A stretch of DNA of 64,000 nt from Mytilus trossulus (lineage: Eukaryota > Mollusca > Bivalvia > Mytilida > Mytilidae): positions 57,559,166 through 57,623,165 of the forward strand of contig NC_086376.1 in assembly GCF_036588685.1 (NCBI RefSeq), in the 5' to 3' direction. This document shows positions 34,684-46,468 of this stretch, in pieces. Under the pieces are notes generated by a model, which saw only the letters and a program-made list of their open reading frames with translations, had not been told where the DNA came from and did not search any database. The first letter of the stretch is position 1, and the number at the start of each line of letters is the position of its first letter. The position numbers were made by a program, and so were the translations under genes.

Positions 34684-37600
34684 GTGATGTCCAGGATCAG
34701 AAAGTGAGGTAAGTTTTGATAGGATTGTGTGCATGTTTGTATGCCTTTTTGCCCTTGTTTCCTCTAGGTGGCGGTCCAGGGATCAGAAATGAAGGTATGT
34801 TAAGATAAGATTGTGTGCATGTTTGTATGTCTTTTTGTCCTAGTTTCTTCTAGGTGGCGGTCCAAGGATTGGAAGTGGAGGTATGTTAAAATAAGATTGT
34901 GTGCATGTTTGTATGTCTTTTTGTCCTAGTTTCCTCTAGGTGGCGGTCCAAAGATTGGAATTGAAGGTATGTTAAGATAAGATTGTGTGCATGTTTGTAT
35001 GTCTTTTTTGTCCTATTTTCTTCTAGGTGGCAGTCCAAGGATTGGAAGTGGAGGTATGTTAAGATAAGATTGTGTGCATGTTTGTATGTCTTTTTTGTCC
35101 TAGTTTCTTCTAGGTGGCAGTCCAAGGATTGGAAGTTAAGGTATGTTAAGATAAGATTGTGTGCATATTTGTATGTCTTTTTGTCCTAGTTTCCTCTAGG
35201 TGGCAGTCCAAGGATTGGAAGTGAAGGTATGTTAAGATAAGATTGTGTTCATATTTGTATGCCTTTTTGTCCAAGTTTCCTCTAGGTGGCGTCAAAGAAT
35301 CGGAAGTAAAGGTATGTTAAGATAAGATTGTGTTCATATTTGTATGCCTTTTTGTCCAAGTTTCCTCTAGGTGGCAGTCCAAGGATTGGAAGTGAAGGTA
35401 TGTTAAGATAAGATTGTGTTTATATTTGTATGCCTTTTTGTCCAAGTTTCCTCTAGGTGGCAGTCCAAGGATTGGATGGGCAGGTATGTTAAGATAAGAT
35501 TGTGTTCATATGTGTATGCCTTTTTGTCCAAGTTTCCTCTAGGTGGCAGTCCAAGCATTGGAAGTGAAGGTATGTTAAGATAAGATTGTGTTCATATTTG
35601 TATGCCTTTTTGTCCAAGTTTCCTCTAGGTGGCAGTCCAAGGATTGGATGGGCAGGTATGTTAAGATAAGATTGTGTTCATATGTGTATGCCTTTTTGTC
35701 CAAGTTTCCTCTAGGTGGCAGTCCAAGCATTGGAAGTGAAGGTATGTTAAGATAAGATTGTGTTCATATTTGTATGCCTTTTTGTCCAAGTTTCCTTTAG
35801 GTGGCAGTCCAAGGATTGGAAGTGAAGGTATGTTAAGATAAGATTGTGTTTATATTTGTATGCCTTTTTGTCCAAGTTTCCTCTAGGTGGCAGTCCAAGG
35901 ATTGGAAGTGAAGGTATGTTAAGATAAGATTGTGTTCATATTTGTATGCCTTTTTGTCCAAGTTTCCTTTAGGTGGCAGTCCAAGGATTGAAAGTAAAGG
36001 TATGTTAAGATAAGATTGTGTTCATATTTGTATGCCTTTTTGTCCAAGTTTCTTCTAGGTGGCAGTCCAAGGATTGGATGGGCAGGTATGTTAAGATAAG
36101 ATTGTGTTCATATGTGTATGCCTTTTTGTCCAAGTTTCCTCTAGGTGGCAGTCCAAGGATTGGAAGTGAAGGTATGTTAAGATAAGATTGTGTTCATATT
36201 TGTATGCCTTTTTGTCCAAGTTTCCTCTAGGTGGCAGTCCAAGAATTGGATGGGCAGGTATGTTAAGATAAGATTGTGTTCATATGTGTATGCCTTTTTG
36301 TCCAAGTTTCCTCTAGGTGGCAGTCCAAGCATTGGAAGTGAAGGTATGTTAAGATAAGATTGTGTTCATATTTGTATGCCTTTTTGTCCAAGTTTCCTTT
36401 AGGTGGCAGTCCAAGGATTGGAAGTGAAGGTATGTTAAGATAAGATTGTGTTCATATTTGTATGCCTTTTTGTCCAAGTTTCCTCTAGGTGGCAGTCCAA
36501 GGATTGGAAGTGAAGGTATGTTAAGATAAGATTGTGTTCATATTTGTATGCCTTTTTGTCCAAGTTTCCTCTAGGTGGCAGTCCAAGAATTGGATGGGCA
36601 GGTATGTTAAGATAAGATTGTGTTCATATGTGTATGCCTTTTTGTCCAAGTTTCCTCTAGGTGGCAGTCCAAGGATTGGAAGTGAAGGTATGTTAAGATA
36701 AGATTGTGTTCATATTTGTATGCCTTTTTGTCCAAGTTTCCTCTAGGTGGCAGTCCAAGAATTGGATGGGCAGGTATGTTAAGATAAGATTGTGTTCATA
36801 TTTTTATGCCTTTTTGTCCAAGTTTCCTCTAGGTGGCAGTCCAAGGATTGGATGGGCAGGTATGTTAAGATAAGATTGTGTTCATATTTGTATGCCTTTT
36901 TGTCCAAGTTTCCTCTAGGTGGCAGTCCTAGGATTGGAAGTGAAGGTATGTTAAGATAAGATTGTGTTCATATTTGTATGCCTTTTTGTCCAAGTTTCCT
37001 TTAGGTGGCTGTCCAAGGATTGAAAGTGAAGGTATGTTAAGATAAGATTGTGTTCATATTTGTATGCCTTTTTGTCCAAGTTTCCTTTAGGTGGCAGTCC
37101 AAGGATTGAAAGTGAAGGTATGTTAAGATAAGATTGTGTTTATATTTGTATGCCTTTTTGTCCAAGTTTCCTTTAGTTGGCAGTCCAAGGATTGAAAGTA
37201 AAGGTATGTTAAGATAAGATGTGTTCATATTTGTATGCCTTTTTGTCCAAGTTTCCTCTAGGTGGCAGTCCAAGGATTGGAAGTGAAGGTATGTTAAGAT
37301 AAGATTGTGTTTATATTTGTATGCCTTTTAGTCCAAGTTTCCTTTAGGTGGCAGTCCAAGGATTGAAAGTGAAGGTATGTTAAGATAAGATTGTGTTTAT
37401 ATTTGTGTGCCTTTTTGTCCAAGTTTCCTCTAGGTGGCAGTCCAAGGATTGGAAGTGAAGGTATGTTAAGATAAGATTGTGTTCATATTTGTATGCCTTT
37501 TTGTCCAAGTTTCCTCTAGGTGGCAGTCCATGGATTGGATGGGCAGGTATGTTAAGATAAGATTGTGTTCATATGTGTATGCCTTTTTGTCCAAGTTTCC

Positions 37601-38836
37601 TCTAGGTGGCAGTCCAAGGATTGGAGGTGAAGGTATGTTAAGATAAGATTGTGTTCATATTTGTATGCCTTTTTGTCCAAGTTTCCTTTAGGTGGAAGTC
37701 CAAGGATTGAAAGTGAAGGTATGTTAAGATAAGATTGTGTTTATATTTGTATGCCTTTTTGTCCAAGTTTCCTTTAGTTGGCAGTCCAAGGATTGGAAGT
37801 AAAGGTATGTTAAGATAAGATTGTGTGCATTTTTGAATGTCTTTTTGTCCTAGTTTCTTCTAGGTGGCGGTCCAAGGATTGGAAGTGAAGGTATGTTAAG
37901 ATAAGATTGTGTTCATATTTGTATGCCTTTTTGTCCAAGTTTCCTCTAGGTGGCAGTCCAAGGATTGGAGAGGAAGGTATGTTAAGATAAGATTGTGTTC
38001 ATATTTGTATGCCTTTTTGTCCAAGTTTCCTTTAGGTGGCAGTCCAAGGATTGAAAGTGAAGGTATGTTAAGATAAGATTGTGTTTATATTTGTATGCCT
38101 TTTTGTCCAAGTTTCCTTTAGTTGGCAGTCCAAGGATTGGAAGTAAAGGTATGTTAAGATAAGATTGTGTGCATGTTGTAATGTCTTTTTGTCCTAGTTT
38201 CTTCTAGGTGGAGGTCCAAGGATTGGAAGTGAAGGTATGTTAAGATAAGATTGTGTTCATATTTGTATGCCTTTTTGTCCAAGTTTCCTCTAGGTGGCGT
38301 CAAAGAATCGGAAGTAAAGGTATGTTAAGATAAGATTGTGTTCATATTTGTATGCCTTTTTGTCCAAGTTTCCTCTAGGTGGCAGTCCAAGAATTGGATG
38401 GGCAGGTATGTTAAGATAAGATTGTGTTCATATTTGTATGCCTTTTTGTCCAAGTTTCCTCTAGGTGGCAGTCCAAGGATTGGATGGGCAGGTATGTTAA
38501 GATAAGATTGTGTTCATATTTGTATGCCTTTTTGTCCAAGTTTCCTCTAGGTGGCAGTCCAAGCATTGGAAGTGAAGGTATGTTAAGATAAGATTGTGTT
38601 CATATTTGTATGCCTTTTTGTCCAAGTTTCCTCTAGGTGGCAGTCCAAGGATTGGAAGTGAAGGTATGTTAAGATAAGATTGTGTTTATATTTGTATGCC
38701 TTTTTGTCCAAGTTTCCTCTAGGTGGCAGTCCAAGCATTGGAAGTGAAGGTATGTTAAGATAAGATTGTGTTCATATTTGTATGCCTTTTTGTCCAAGTT
38801 TCCTCTAGGTGGCAGTCCAAGGATTGGATGGGCAGG
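34684..38836 (+). repeat. 86-bp tandem array shaped like 27-nt exons, ~49 copies
   Basis: Each unit holds a pyrimidine-rich stretch ending TTTCCTCTAG, then a 27-nt block starting GTGGCAGTCCAAGG, then GTATGTTAAGATAAG. Every unit so looks like acceptor, mini-exon and donor, with a 59-bp intron-like spacer. Donor positions run 34795, 34881, 34967, 35054, 35141, 35227, 35312, 35398 and on to 38836. The copy number is estimated from this spacing. Two block types dominate, ending GAAGTGAAG or GATGGGCAG. In frame 0 they read VAVQGLEVK or VAVQGLDGQ, open through units 2-7. Two units (about 35286 and 38290) have 26-nt blocks that shift frame and carry a stop. Whether the blocks are spliced is unknown. 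It may simply be a minisatellite derived from one small exon. Frames on both strands here are products of the repeat. Confidence 0.95.
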
Positions 38837-38912
38837 TATGTATATATAATTTTTTTTAATTGACTAACAGTTGTCTCATAAATTTTTAAGATGTTTTAAG
38901 TTTGTATTACAG

Positions 38913-38989
38913 ATGGATGAGTCCAGATGAAAGTACAGTCCTACACCTGAAGGAATATGGTTTCAATACAGTTGGCAGATAATGAGGAT
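38913..38989 (+). other. Exon-like segment B
   Basis: Lies between GTTTGTATTACAG and GAT-GTAAGT, 77 nt, homologous to segment A. One frame reads WMSPDESTVLHLKEYGF then NTVGR and a stop. That frame is the one reached from the GATGGGCAG-type block just upstream (R-W-Q-S-K-D-W-M-G then R-W-M-S-P). Confidence 0.45.
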
Positions 38990-39484
38990 GTAAGTATTTG
39001 GTCATTGCAATTGTGTTTAAAACTTCTTTTTTTTAAATTTAGGTAAAAAAAAATCAGTATTTCCTTTGAACAATCACTTGAAATTTTATTAAAAAATTGT
39101 TCTTAATTTCATGTTCAAATTTATTCTTATGAAATATAATTTAAAAAGAATTATTGTAATTGTTACAAATTAAAATAGACTGATCCTCCCAATTTAGGAT
39201 TTGAAATAAAACATGCATCACATTTAAATTTCTGAGTTAATTATTACAACAAATAGACTTAATATTGACAATTTGGATATTTATGTATTTATTTCCATTT
39301 TGATTGGGAAAATATGACTTTGTTTAGAATGTTTGTTCAAAATGTATACATCAGATTGTTTTGGTTAGCCACCCCATTCTGATAATTATCTGCATACATT
39401 AATTTCAGACTTAATGATGTTATCATTAAACAGTCTTCATAATACTGATTAAAAGTTAAAATGAAAATGGTTAATTAATTATAG
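38990..39484. other. Intron-like AT-rich spacer
   Basis: From GTAAGT to an ATTAATTATAG acceptor. No repeat or frame seen. Confidence 0.35.
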
Positions 39485-39766
39485 GCAAAAAGAGCATAGA
39501 CGCAGAAAACAAAGCCATTCACACAGATGTTTCAGTTGAGATGGTAGATGAGTAGCAACTCCATGGAAGATGTTTACTTAGATCTTCAACCAAGTCTGAG
39601 TATTTGCCATGTAAGCAATCAAGCACCAAGGATAGCAGCTAGAATGAAGATTAATTATTACATTGATCTTCCACCAAGTCTGAGGCTTTGTCATGAAAGA
39701 AATAATGCAAGTATATTCAAACCAATTAATTCTGTACATTATCAGGAAAAATGTGAAAGTATATAA
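39485..39766 (+). CDS. Candidate exon and 72-codon frame, duplicate copy 1
   Basis: After AG at 39484 one frame gives KKSIDAENKAIHTDVSVEMV then DE and a stop at about 39555. Overlapping it in another frame, an ATG frame at 39548-39766 encodes 72 residues with two similar halves (DLQPSLSICHVSN, DLPPSLRLCHERN). The second has a 77-codon relative at 40730. I recognise neither product. The duplicate shares the ATG, and differences keep the frame open until the last ~20 codons, which diverge by substitution and small indels. Confidence 0.35.
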
Positions 39767-40165
39767 GCATTATCTATAAAGCAACACACATTTTGGTTAT
39801 TTTGCACATTTACAACACACAAAAAAGATATGTATCAGTTTAGATGTTTTTCTGGTACACAAATAATATTTAATGCCATGAAAAGTCAATCCTGATAGAA
39901 TTTTTACTTCAAGGGAGACTAGTACAATAAACTGCAAGAATTTTTCTTTCAGTGGGAGATAACTCACTATTATGCAATCTGAATACAGAATAGATTAATA
40001 AAAGTTTAGGCTGCAATTTAACAAATTTGTATAATATATAATTTGTGTCAATTTTAATTCCTTTTTAGGTAATTTATAAAACAGTGCCAATGTTTTCATG
40101 AAGGGGAGTAAGACTTGTGGTATAAGATATCTTAAATACAAGTACGTATATTATTCTTCTATTTA
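39546..40165. repeat. Segmental duplication, copy 1
   Basis: From GATGAGTAGCAACTCC to CAAGTACGTATATTATTC, almost identical to 40728-41347 (offset 1182 bp). It includes a second exon-like piece between CCTTTTTAG (40069) and TACAA-GTACGT (40142). Confidence 0.93.
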
Positions 40166-40440
40166 AAACAATTTGATAATCATAAAATAAGTTTACAGGG
40201 AAAAAACATGCACCAGGCTTAAAGTTGTAAGAGGTCAAATGGTGTTTTGTTGTTGACTATAAAGGTTCTAAAATTTTGAATTGATCACACTAATGTCATT
40301 GTAAAGACTTGTATGCAGGCTTTGGCTGAACCACGAAACAAAGTACCAACATAATTACAATTGTTCACCAAATAAGATGCTGAAAATGGCTCCTTTGATA
40401 CATGTCAGGTTATGAAGCTTGAATGAATATATATAAAAAA
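40166..40440. other. Spacer between duplicates
   Basis: AT-rich, no feature seen. Confidence 0.35.
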
Positions 40441-40618
40441 CAAGATGTGGTATGATTGCCAATGAGACAACTGTCCACAAGAGACCAAAATGACACAGAC
40501 ATGAACAGCTATAGGTCACCATACTGCCTTCAACAATGAGCAAAGCCCATACTGCATAGTCTGCTATAAAAGGCTCTGATATGACAATGAAATACAATTC
40601 AAACAAGAAAACTAACTG
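40441..40618 (+). repeat. Mussel interspersed repeat
   Basis: GATGTGGTATGATTGCCAAT through AGGTCACCATACTGCCTTC and TCTGCTATAAAAGGCTCTG to CAAACAAGAAAACTAACTG. It lies between the two duplicate copies. The minus-strand frame 40355-40606 is a shadow of it. Confidence 0.9.
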
Positions 40619-40727
40619 TTTATTTTTTTATTATATTGACCAACAGCAGTCTTATAAATATAACCTTATTTATAATTTTAGATTTTTTTCCAGTAGCAGG
40701 CCAGTCCTAAGCTTCAGTCCAGATAGC

Positions 40728-41347
40728 AGATGAGTAGCAACTCCATGGAAGATGTTTACTTAAATCTTCAACCAAGTCCAAGGCTTTGCCATGTAAGCAA
40801 TCAAGCACCAAGGATAGCAGCTAGAATGAAGATTAATTATTACATTGATCTTCAAACAAGTCTGAGGCTTTGTCATGAAAGAAATAATGCAAGTATATTC
40901 AAGCAAAATAGTTCTGTACATTATCTGAAAAATTGTGATAAAGTCTATAAGGATTATCTATAAGGCAACACACATTTTGGTTATTTTGTACATTTACAAC
41001 ACACAAAAAAGATATTTATCAGTTTAGATGTTTTTCTGGTACACAAATAATATTTAATGCCATGAAAAGTCAATCCTGATAGAATTTTTACTTCAAGGGA
41101 GACAAGTACAATAAACTGCAAGAATTTTTCTTTCAGTGGGAGATAACTCACTATGATGCAATCTGAATACAGAATAGATTAATAAAAGTTTAGGCTGCAA
41201 TTTAACAAATTTGTATAATATATAATTTGTGTCAATTTTAATTCCTTTTTAGGTAATTTAAAAAACAGTGCCAATGTTTTCATGAAGGGGAGTAAGACTT
41301 GTGGTATAAGATATCTTAAATACAAGTACGTATATAATTCCTCTATT
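40728..41347. repeat. Segmental duplication, copy 2
   Basis: Partner of 39546-40165. The sequence ahead of it (ACCAACAGCAGTCTTATAAAT to TTTTAG) also resembles the lead-in to segments A and B. Confidence 0.93.
40730..40963 (+). CDS. 77-codon frame, duplicate copy 2
   Basis: Starts with the same MSSNSMEDVYL as the frame at 39548 and keeps the two-part repeat (NLQPSPRLCHVSN, DLQTSLRLCHERN). The C-terminus differs. No signal peptide, membrane segment or known motif is seen. Shared openness may reflect recent duplication alone. Confidence 0.3.
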   Translation: MSSNSMEDVYLNLQPSPRLCHVSNQAPRIAARMKINYYIDLQTSLRLCHERNNASIFKQNSSVHYLKNCDKVYKDYL

Positions 41348-42246
41348 GAAACAAATTTTATCATACTGCCAATAAAAAGAAACAAACAATCAGCTATCAC
41401 TGGGCTTGAAAACTTTTGGTCCGTAGTTTTAATGTTTGATTTATTAGTACCAGTAATTGAAAATGTCAACTCAAACTAGATAGAGATCTTTGTCTGGTTT
41501 TATTGGTGTTTTTTACATTAGTTAGTTTACAGGTTATATATTTACGTTCAAAATGTCACAAGTATTAGCCTTTCAAAAAAAACTAGTCGTCTCTTAGCTG
41601 ATGAAAATGGAAAGTGTTCTTGTTTTGTAGTCTAGATTAATTCATTTAGAATATTAACCAACAAATTTTACCACACACGCGAGGTCACACGTTATTAAGT
41701 ATAATATATGGTTTGACATTGTTGTTTCCAGAAGATTCAGCTATTTATATATAAAGTTAGCTGTGAACCAATATCATGAATATGTATGATTAATGACCAG
41801 ACAAAATCTAATTGCTAAAATAGCAGGAACAAATCCGATACTCTACGGGATTGAAGGACATTTACTAGGTTTGGATTGTCCTAACCAATCAATAAACTTT
41901 GATTATTCACGTCTCGTAATATCTTCCAATCAGGTAGTTAGAAGCATTCACACACTGACTGTCCATCATTCAATTCTTAACATAGTCTCCGAGGAGACGA
42001 TAATTAACACAAAATCTCCCCATAAGCTGTCAAGGCTGAAAGGCATTCTTACTCTTTGAGGTTTCAGAGGTTGGAAAGTATGTTGTATTTGTTAGCATGG
42101 TTGGGATGTTGTCCCATTGATGTGTTTTCTGCATCTTCTTTCACCTTGATATGTTATATATCACATATTTCTATATATTGTGCATAAGTATACCAACAGT
42201 GATTCCTTTTCTACTATTTTGAATGACTAAGCATTTTATTTTTCAG
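41348..42246. other. Unassigned stretch
   Basis: An 88-codon frame at 41793-42059 begins without splice support and shows no known motif. A donor-like GGAAA-GTATGT lies at 42075-42085. Nothing firm is seen. Confidence 0.35.
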
Positions 42247-42618
42247 GTTAGCATTACAGCTTGTACTTACAGATTGATGTTGGAAATGGCTATTAGAGTT
42301 TTAAAAGTAAGAAAGAACTATTTTATAGATAAATAAAATTATTCTATTTAGGATCATGTAAATTCCCATGTGAATTTTACAATCTTTTTACTATTTAATA
42401 TTTTCTGGAATGACCTGTCAAGTTTTAGGAAGGGAAATTTTTTTGGAAAAACTTTCTCTGCTTTAATTGTTATTCCCAGTTTGCTATGTTTTGCCTATTT
42501 CAGTTTCTTAAAATATGACAGAATATTGAAAAGTGCATTTCTTTTTCAGATAACAATTACTGTGGTTGAAGGATATAATTATGTGATGAATTCTCCATAC
42601 TCCTTAGAGATGTTGTGA
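42247..42618 (+). CDS. Candidate last two exons of an unknown gene
   Basis: Exon 42247-42306 (TTTATTTTTCAG before, GTAAGA after) is 60 nt. Exon 42550-42618 follows CTTTTTCAG and ends at TGA. Both are phase 0 and stay open together for 42 residues (VSITACTYRLMLEMAIRVLK joined to ITITVVEGYNYVMNSPYSLE then ML). Two exons in matching phase is mild support. The pieces are short and no family is recognised. Confidence 0.35.
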
Positions 42619-43627
42619 AGGTTCTTAACATGTTGACAGCTGGGGACTCTCACTTCACAAGACATCAGATTCAACATCCCCATTCTGACACTGGACATGG
42701 CTGCCAATTTGTACATGCTGCACTACCAAACAGACACCTTACTTTTGCAAGGATTTTACTGCTAGTCTGAAGAAGACCAAGAGTGACCATATTTCCCTTT
42801 GGGGTCTTTCTAACTCTACTGAACAGTTTCCAATATAAACGGTTCATATAAATCTTGCATAAACAAGAGAAAGAATGTAGGTGGTAAATTCTAAAATAAT
42901 TAATGTAAAGATTCTCCATTTTCAACAAGAGTGGAAGTTTTGATTAAGGTTAATGTATTGTTTTTTGAATTTTCACTCAAATTTCTTTTTCTCACTACCA
43001 TTAAATGCTATTGATTTTTATTATTGTGGCTCAACAGATAAAATGTTTCTTATTAAGTTAACATTTACATTGGTTAAGAATGGAGAATCTAAAAATAACA
43101 AAAATATTATAAATATTTTTAGTATAGCAATGAGTTTATATGGAAATCAAAAATATTATTGTCAAAATTGGTATATTGATACATTCAAGAGATTGCATGT
43201 AGAAATATGTGAGTATAGTGAGTAATCCTTATTTTAAAACTACCATTCACAGCCATTTCTTGACTAAATATCAAGTCTATTGCTACAGGTACTCGACTCA
43301 GTTTTAATGGATCATAAGATCAACAGGGTCAAGGGGAGGTAATGCACCTGTTCAATGCCTCATACTTTCTTTAGTGCACAGTTTACCAATATAACGTAGA
43401 CATTCTCTTCTGTAATTTGAACAGTACCAGAGAGACATTTTCTTCTGTAATTTGAGAAGTACCAGAGTAAGGGAACTGTTTTACAAAGCACCCATTAAAC
43501 TTTTCATGCATTGAGTTATGCAAAGCATCTTTGGCTGAATTTTTGACAGGTCCAAAAAACAGGAATATATGCCTTTCAGGGAATGTAAAATAATATAGTT
43601 TCTGTAAAACAATAATTTGCTTACTAT
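42619..43627. other. Unassigned, possible 3' UTR and spacer
   Basis: Frames at 42671-42928 (minus) and 42953-43225 (plus) overlap nothing recognisable. An ~50-bp phrase (CATTTTCTTCTGTAATTTGA) is duplicated near 43400-43455. Confidence 0.35.
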
Positions 43628-43733
43628 ATGAACTTGAAGGCCGTACTTTAACCTATAATGGTTTAATTTTTAAATTGTTATTTGGATGGAGAGTTGTCTC
43701 ATTGGCACTCACACCACATCTTCCTATATCTAT
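43628..43733 (-). repeat. Mussel interspersed repeat (short variant)
   Basis: TGAAGGCCGTACTTTAACC through GTTGTCTCATTGGCACTC to CTTCCTATATCT, nearly identical to 6083-6212. Confidence 0.88.
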
Positions 43734-43954
43734 TTATGCAATGTAAAATTTCGTATATTATTGAATTACAGACCACCTTAACATATAATTGTCCATATTT
43801 TGAGTCAGAGCTGATAGACTTTAATTTTGATATATTTTGTCCAATAAGTAGTGCACTACACCTTAAAAAACTGTCAAAACAAGTGTAATTTAATTTATGT
43901 GTGTTTATTGTCTACGATAAAAGAAATGCACATTGAAATAACTTTTCTTTAACT

Positions 43955-44500
43955 GTAGATTCAGCAAATTCCCTGATATGGAGCTATGTACATAAAAGTT
44001 TTATTCCATCTTAAGAAAGAGTTAACTTAGTCTGTAAAAAAATCACTTTTCAAAGATAAGTGTACCTGTTTCCTTTCATATGAAACTTTTTCTTCTTCTG
44101 TAAGATAGTAAGGGGTTCAGATATATGCCTGTTGAGAATAAAATTACAAATAGAGAGTGAAAGTAGTAAACTGAATTAAGAATGTTAAATAAAATATGTT
44201 TTTGCAAATTTGGATGACAATTAATTACAATTATGTACCATTTCAACAATAGAAGTAGTATAGACATGCAAATCCATACCATTACAACACTGGAAGTAGT
44301 ATGGTTGTCTGAGCGAAGCCAATTGGAAGTACGTACCTCTTAGTGAAGCTAATTGGGAGCTCACCCTCTGTCTTGTTGCGAAGCTGATTGGAAGCAGTAC
44401 ATATATACCTCTGTCTGCAAAACCTAATTAGAAGCAGTACCCCTGGCAGAGTGGTCCCAATTAGAGGCATGTAACTCTGATGGAAGCCAATTGGAAGCAC
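43955..44500. repeat. Local duplication, copy 1 (split)
   Basis: CAAATTCCCTGATATGGAGC (43967) and the block from AGAGTGAAAGTAG (44154) to CAATTGGAAGCA match 48028-48100 and 49378-49730. The block includes short degenerate units built on GAAGCCAATTGGAAGCAGTACCTCTG in pieces of ~30 bp. Copy 1 is interrupted after GGAAGCA by the 3.4-kb element and resumes at CCTCTGCAAAATTT (47890). Frames at 44076-44500 are products of the repeat. Confidence 0.85.
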
Positions 44501-44830
44501 CCGTCCCTAGGATTTTCATGGCATTCCATCTATGCCATCGATTTTTCATGGAAAAAGGATGGAAACGATGTAAAATTTGATGAAATTCCATGAAATTCAT
44601 GGCAAAAATTTTCCAGGGCAAAAATTGCCATCGTTTTCATATTATGTATAAAAGAAATTCCATGGAAAGGATGAAAATCTATGGCAATCGATGGCAAAGT
44701 TTGGACTTTAACTTTTTGGGGGGATGGAAACGATGGCAAACTTGGACTTTGAAATTTTTAAGGAAGGCAAACGATGGAAAAGCAATACTTAGAAATTTTC
44801 TAAGATGAAAACGAAGGCAAAATTGGACTT
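44501..44830. repeat. Left subterminal repeat of the 3.4-kb element
   Basis: Dense CATGG, CCATGAAATTCATGG and GATGGCAAA phrases. Several overlapping frames on both strands (44424-44808) come from these short repeats. Confidence 0.8.
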
Positions 44831-46468
44831 AGAATATTTTGATGATTTGAAACATTAAAAGTTACTGAAACATTATCAATACTACTGTATGAGAATATTA
44901 GGAGGATTCCGCTTAAAAATAGCTGGCCCCGAGATGGAATCCATCTAAAAATAAAGTTCCTTTAATTTTTTTTTCAAATGAAAAATATATCAATACTGAT
45001 GAGAGTGTGCATGATAATTATTTGTGCCATAAAGCCAGTATTTGTACCACCCTGAAATCCAACATATATTTGAAGAGTCTTAAAGATTGCATATTAAATT
45101 CAATTAAATATAAAATGTGATAGCATTGTTAGGTAATTTATAACTTTATTTTATGTGTTGCTATTTATATACATTTAAACAAATAAAAAGTGACCAGAAT
45201 ATTATATACTTATTTCACTAACAGTAATTAAGACAATAAGTTATTTTTTAATTTTCCAACATAGGAGATGCAGGTTAAATTAATTTATTTTCAAGTACAA
45301 TTATAATTATTAAGTGTATCTCTTTTTAATTAAGTAATAATCATGATACAGTGTGGATAATACACAAATATTATTTCCATGCAGTCTCTTCCTTAACAAT
45401 TAGTGCTGGAAATGTTATGTAGGTTCCCCATCTGGTTTCATTTGCTTCTGTGAAATGGACAGGAAATGATATGTACACATTCATTGACAAGAGTTGGGGC
45501 CCAAAGAAGGAGACCATATGGCTTTGTACATTTCTCTTAAATTTCTACAGTCCAAAATATAAAAATAATAGATAAAAATTGGTGAATATTTTTTATTTAT
45601 TATTATATATATCTAATATTTAAGATTTAGGTAATTATTAGTATAATTAGGGAAACACTTCAAGGAATCAAACAACTCCCCAAACAACCCCAACACTGGT
45701 CAGATTCAAAATTTGAACTTGCAGACATTACAAGAAAAGATGTCTTATTTATCTTGACCAAAATATGAATTTTACCATGGATGTAGAGTTGTGGCCTAAA
45801 AAGAGCCAAAGTATTCTATTAACATTAAAAAGTGCAGATGTATTATTCTGATGACATATGACTTATAATAATTGGATTTGTGAAGATTGATGTTTTCATA
45901 TATTTTGGATTAAATCTTCTGGTAAGTACAAATTATGAATAAGTATTTCAACCTTTTTGAATATTATGAAACTGTTATTTCCTTCAAATAAATTGTGACA
46001 TAAGTACCATGTAGGATCAAGAGAATAACTATAAAAGACCATGCAATTTTTGCATAATTACATCATGTACATAATTACTGTGGTATTATGACAAGACTTA
46101 TATATATCTTTAAGACAATTTCATAGAATATTATTCGATAGTAGTTTTGGCAAAATTAGAGATCTGTAGTATGACTTTAATAATTATATACATGATATAT
46201 ATAGACATCTATTCGGAAAAATCAAAAAGTATTATCTTTTAAAATTAGTACATATGTTCTGAACTATCATGATTATGGATCAAATTTAAGATTTTAAAAA
46301 TGGCAAGACATACATGTAAATATGGGCCTATGATATTAAAGTGAAATAAAAGACCAATACTAATCACAGTAAAGAATAACCTATACACTGCATACAGAAT
46401 ATGCAATAATTATTTTGTTTAATTGTAATATTTCTTATATTTTAATTGTAATATGTTTTATATTTCAG
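44831..46468. other. Interior of the 3.4-kb element, upstream of exons
   Basis: AT-rich with no repeat recognised. A donor-like CTTCTG-GTAAGT lies at 45914-45925 after a short open frame, and might end a further exon. Not called. Confidence 0.35.

Noticed and set aside
34886-37273. Frames on both strands with repeating YKHAHNLILTYL or RWQSKDWK phrases
   Set aside because: They read straight through the 86-bp tandem array, including the intron-like spacer; periodicity alone keeps them open.
34684-38836. CRISPR array
   Set aside because: The period is regular but spacers are not unique, and the sequence is animal nuclear DNA.
41793-42059. 88-codon plus-strand frame
   Set aside because: No splice or motif support and no duplicate to compare.
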